DNA of 64,000 nucleotides from assembly GCA_027491155.1 (NCBI GenBank), contig JAIXWR010000036.1, forward strand, positions 1 through 64,000, in the 5' to 3' direction. This DNA is from Verrucomicrobiaceae bacterium. Lineage in GTDB: Bacteria; Verrucomicrobiota; Verrucomicrobiia; Verrucomicrobiales; Akkermansiaceae. Position 1 is the first letter of the stretch, and the number at the start of each line of letters is the position of its first letter. A program made the translations under genes and the position numbers. The notes beneath the pieces were generated by a model. That model worked only from the letters and a program-made list of their open reading frames with translations, was not told the origin of the DNA and ran no database searches. Below are positions 61,017 to 64,000 of this stretch, piece after piece.

Positions 61017-61848
61017 TCCGGGCGACGACTTCGATTCGTGGCGCCAGGCCGCGCGCGGACTGCTGGCCGAGGGTGTGCCGCCGGGCGAGGTGATCTGGGA
61101 GCCGCGCGACGGCGGCGGGCTTTTCGAGTGCCATGAAGCGCCGCGCGAGGCCCGGCCGGTGCCCGTGGTGCCGCCGGTCTTCCTCGAGCTCGCGCGGAAT
61201 GTCGCCTGCCACGCCGACCCACGGCGATGGGGCCTGCTTTACCGGCTGCTGTGGCGGGTGGCAGTGTTGGGGAATCGCGGGCTGTTGGAGATCGCCAGCG
61301 ATCCCGACGTGATGAAGGCGCGCACGATGGAGAAGAACGTGCGGCGGGAGATCCACAAGATGCACGCCTTCGTCCGCTTCCGGAAAACCGGCGAAACGGA
61401 GGAGGGGCGCGAGCGCTTCGTCGCGTGGTTCGAGCCGGAGCACCACATCGTCGGGGTCGCCTCGCCGTTCTTCCGCAAGCGCTTCGCGAACATGGACTGG
61501 TCGATCTTCACCCCGAAGGGCTGCGCGCACTGGATCGGCGGCGAGTTCCGGCTGGGCCCCGGGGTGGCCGCGGATCCCTGCGGCGATGCCGACGCGCTGG
61601 AAGAGATCTGGCGCACCTACTACCGCAGCATTTTCAATCCCGCGCGGCTCAAGCTGAAGGCGATGCAATCCGAGATGCCGAAGCGCTACTGGAAGAACCT
61701 GCCCGAAGCCGGCCTGATCGAGGAGCTGAGCCGCGGGAGCACGACCCGGGTGGAGGGCATGCTGGCCGAGCCCGCGCGGGAAGTGCGGCCGCTGCCGAAG
61801 AATGCCTACCTGGAGAGCTTGAGAAAGCTCCCGGAGTCCGGCGGGTAG
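61003..61848 (+). CDS. TIGR03915-type DNA metabolism protein (DUF4130)
   Basis: The 281-aa protein contains the DUF4130 pattern: MEKNVRREIHKMHAFVRFRK, VAWFEPEHHIVGVASPFFRK, RFANMDWSIFTPKGCAHW and MPKRYWKNLPEAGLIEEL. In other genomes this domain stands alone beside the TIGR03916 radical SAM gene or is fused to a uracil-DNA glycosylase (UdgX-like). Here it stands alone, with its start inside the end of the radical SAM gene, implying translational coupling. Function in DNA repair or modification is predicted only from this association. No glycosylase domain follows. Confidence 0.88.
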   Translation: MRCVDPGDDFDSWRQAARGLLAEGVPPGEVIWEPRDGGGLFECHEAPREARPVPVVPPVFLELARNVACHADPRRWGLLYRLLWRVAVLGNRGLLEIASDPDVMKARTMEKNVRREIHKMHAFVRFRKTGETEEGRERFVAWFEPEHHIVGVASPFFRKRFANMDWSIFTPKGCAHWIGGEFRLGPGVAADPCGDADALEEIWRTYYRSIFNPARLKLKAMQSEMPKRYWKNLPEAGLIEELSRGSTTRVEGMLAEPAREVRPLPKNAYLESLRKLPESGG

Positions 61849-61939
61849 GCGGGTCGCTTGCGGCGGGTTCCTGTTCCGCGTGGAAGAGCCTTGGGGCGAC
61901 GGTCCTTGCCTTCGCGTTCCGGGTTGTTAAAGGACCGGG

Positions 61940-64000
61940 ATGAATGCCGCTTCCCTTCCGCCCGTCCGCTGGATTCGCTTGGCCCTGATGACGGCGGCGC
62001 TTCACGGGATCGCGATGGCGGAGCTGGTCCCGCTGGACTTGCGGGGCGACGGTCTCGTCGGCGGGGCGGTCGTTTCCTCGCAGCCGCGGCTGTCCTGGCG
62101 GGTCGAGTCGGAACAGCGGGCGCAAGCGCAGACGGCCTGGCAGGTCCTGGTGGCAAGCAGCGCCGAAGTCCTGGCCAAGGACCAGGGCGATCTGTGGGAC
62201 TCCGGCAAGCAGGCCGCGCCGCGCTCGCCCTCGGCGACCTATGGCGGAAAGGCGCTGGAAGCGGGCAAGCGCTACCATTGGAAAGTCCGCTGCTGGGACC
62301 GCGCGGGGCAGGCGTCGGCATGGAGCCAGCCGGCGCTGCTGGAGATCGCGCCGATGTCGCCGGCCGACTGGCAGGGCGCGCGCTGGATCGACGATGGCCT
62401 CGACAATCCGCTGAAGGACGAGGATTTCTACCGGCCCGACCCTGCGCCCTTGTTGAGGCGGGAATTCACGCTGGCCAAGCCGGTCGTGCGGGCGCGGCTC
62501 CATGTCGCGGGGCCGGGTTACGTGCGGACCAGCCTGAACGGTGAACGGCTCGCCGACGAGGCGCTCGACCCGCCGTGGACGGCCTTCGACAAGCGCATCC
62601 TCTTCCGCAGCCACGATGTGACCGCTGCCGTGAAAGAGGGCGCGAATTGCCTCGGGCTCTCGCTCGGGAACGGCTGGTTCAACCCGCTGCCGCTGCGGAT
62701 GTGGGGTCATCGCAACATCCGCGGCAGCTTGGTCACCGGCCGGCCGCGGGCGATCGCCTGCCTGGTCGTCGAGCACCCCGACGGCACGAGCACCACGGTC
62801 ACCACCGGCCCGGGCTGGAAGGTCGCGCCGGGCCCGACGCTGAGGAACAGCATCTTCCTTGGAGAAGAGCGCGATGCCCGGCTCGCGATCGCTGGCTGGG
62901 ACAAGGCCGGCTTCGATGCCTCCGCGTGGAAGGCCGTTCGTGTCAGCGATGCACCGCTGGAACCGCTGAAGCCGATCCTCGACATGCCGCCGGTGCGTGC
63001 CACGGAGACGATCCGGCCGGTGGCGGTCAACTCGCCGGCGAAGGGCGTGTTCATCGTGGACTTCGGCACGAATTTCACCGGCATCCCCGAGATCGATCTC
63101 GAGGTTCCGGCGGGCGACCGCATCGTGCTTCGCTACGGCGAGATCCTGAACCCCGACGGCACGCTGAACCCGATGACCAGCGTCTGCGGGCAGATCAAGG
63201 GGATGCGCAAGGACAAGCAGGGCGTGGAGAGCCCGATCGGCGGACCCGGTGCGCCGGCCATCGCGTGGCAACAGGACGTTTTCACCGCGGGCGGCGGCGG
63301 CAAGGAGACCTATCGGCCGGACTTCACCTTCCACGCGTTCCGTTACATGGAGATCACCGGGCTGTTAGAGGCACCGGCCTTGGAAAGCATCCGGGGCATC
63401 CGGCTGCATTCGGAGCTGCCCGATGCCGGTTCCTTCTCCTGCTCGAACGAGCTCTTCAACCGGATCCAGAAGATCACCCGCAACACCTTCCTCAACAACG
63501 TCGTCAGCGTGCAGTCCGACTGTCCGCACCGCGAGCGCTTCGGCTACGGCGGCGACATCGCGGTGACCAGCGAGGCGTATCTGATGAACTTCGACATGGC
63601 CGGCTTTTACGCCAAGACCGTGCGCGACTGGGCGGACGGCGCGCGTCCGGACGGGAACTTCACCGACACGGCACCTTTCGTCGGCGTGCAGTACTGCGGC
63701 GTCGGCTGGGCGATGGTGCATCCGCTTTTGTTAGAGCAGCTCCACCAGCACTACGGTGACAAGGCGCTGATCGCGGAGCAGCTCCCGGCGGCGATCCGGT
63801 GGTTCGATCTCGAGGCGTCGAAGCGCAAGGACGGGCTGGTGACTTCGGGTCTTGGCGACCACGAGGCCTTGAAAAGGATCGCCGGCCCGGTGCTGACCAC
63901 GCCGATGTTCATCGACACCGCGCGGCGGTTGGCCCGGCTGTCGCGGATCATCGGCGGCGAGAGCGACGCCGTGCGCTTCGGGAAGATGGCGGACGAGTCC
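61940..64000 (+). CDS. Alpha-L-rhamnosidase (GH78 type), 3' end off window
   Basis: The open frame covers 687 codons to the right edge. After a signal peptide (MNAASLPPVRWIRLALMTAA, LHGIAMA) it has a fibronectin-like N-domain (PRLSWRVESEQRAQAQTAWQ) and the rhamnosidase N-domain with LLRREFTLAKPVVRARLHVA, VRTSLNGERLADEALDPPWT and LGLSLGNGWFN. It then has SVQSDCPHRERFGYGGDIAV, the GH78 acidic motif with the DxxHRERFGYGGD pattern, before the barrel. It hydrolyses terminal alpha-L-rhamnose from plant or bacterial polysaccharides. GAAAGGACCGGG before the ATG gives a fair Shine-Dalgarno. It starts 91 nt after the DUF4130 gene; function seems unrelated. Confidence 0.85.
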   Translation, partial: MNAASLPPVRWIRLALMTAALHGIAMAELVPLDLRGDGLVGGAVVSSQPRLSWRVESEQRAQAQTAWQVLVASSAEVLAKDQGDLWDSGKQAAPRSPSATYGGKALEAGKRYHWKVRCWDRAGQASAWSQPALLEIAPMSPADWQGARWIDDGLDNPLKDEDFYRPDPAPLLRREFTLAKPVVRARLHVAGPGYVRTSLNGERLADEALDPPWTAFDKRILFRSHDVTAAVKEGANCLGLSLGNGWFNPLPLRMWGHRNIRGSLVTGRPRAIACLVVEHPDGTSTTVTTGPGWKVAPGPTLRNSIFLGEERDARLAIAGWDKAGFDASAWKAVRVSDAPLEPLKPILDMPPVRATETIRPVAVNSPAKGVFIVDFGTNFTGIPEIDLEVPAGDRIVLRYGEILNPDGTLNPMTSVCGQIKGMRKDKQGVESPIGGPGAPAIAWQQDVFTAGGGGKETYRPDFTFHAFRYMEITGLLEAPALESIRGIRLHSELPDAGSFSCSNELFNRIQKITRNTFLNNVVSVQSDCPHRERFGYGGDIAVTSEAYLMNFDMAGFYAKTVRDWADGARPDGNFTDTAPFVGVQYCGVGWAMVHPLLLEQLHQHYGDKALIAEQLPAAIRWFDLEASKRKDGLVTSGLGDHEALKRIAGPVLTTPMFIDTARRLARLSRIIGGESDAVRFGKMADES

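Overview
The window looks like a chromosome segment of a GC-rich member of the Verrucomicrobia, probably close to Luteolibacter or Haloferula. This rests on family content and style, not on a database search. The supporting signs are a DUF1501 plus DUF1549/DUF1553 cytochrome pair, lamin-tail/CotH and beta-helix exoproteins with PEP-CTERM-era style C-termini, Tat-exported Gfo/Idh/MocA and PhoX proteins, a GH78 rhamnosidase, many palindromic intergenic repeats, and weak or absent Shine-Dalgarno sites. Very high GC and codon bias leave long antisense frames open (one spans about 9 kb opposite rpoB-rpoC). These are shadows, not genes.

Layout. The left 0-3.9 kb is accessory: a RAYT-type (REP-associated, Y1/HUH) transposase running off the edge and fused in frame to a secreted repeat protein, then a visibly lower-GC block with a HicB-like protein, a D12-class adenine methyltransferase and a ParB/Srx-fold protein, bracketed by a 20-bp direct repeat. 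From 3.9 to 12 kb come the DUF1501 and planctomycete-cytochrome pair, a HAD phosphatase, an inner-membrane-anchored OmpA-like protein and a 5'-nucleotidase. From 12 to 19.5 kb are tRNA-Leu, ExbD, cardiolipin synthase, a diheme cytochrome next to PhoX alkaline phosphatase, and a cysteine desulfurase. From 19.5 to 31.6 kb are an AddB-like/AddA-like pair, an SDR epimerase with an internal heptamer repeat array, a cytochrome c/PA14-like protein with a beta-propeller partner, an amidase and a YmdB-type phosphodiesterase.

From 31.8 to 44.9 kb lies the conserved information-processing cluster: tRNA-Thr, tuf, tRNA-Trp, secE, nusG, rplK, rplA, rplJ, rplL, rpoB, rpoC, with a strong terminator after rpoC and a perfect 13-bp hairpin between rplL and rpoB. 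After it come a tiny lipoprotein, an adenylate-kinase-like protein, a 972-aa beta-helix protein and a 2255-aa lamin-tail/CotH protein 8 bp apart, a YpfJ-type metalloprotease, an oxidoreductase, an orphan low-GC membrane protein, a radical-SAM plus DUF4130 DNA-metabolism pair, and the start of an alpha-L-rhamnosidase.

The best candidate for something undescribed is the ParB-like/adenine-methyltransferase/HicB-like cassette at 0.95-3.55 kb. The other items worth checking are the transposase fusion at the left edge, the heptamer array inside a coding gene, the lamin-tail/CotH plus beta-helix secretion pair, and the PhoX-diheme cytochrome pair with a possible Pho box.
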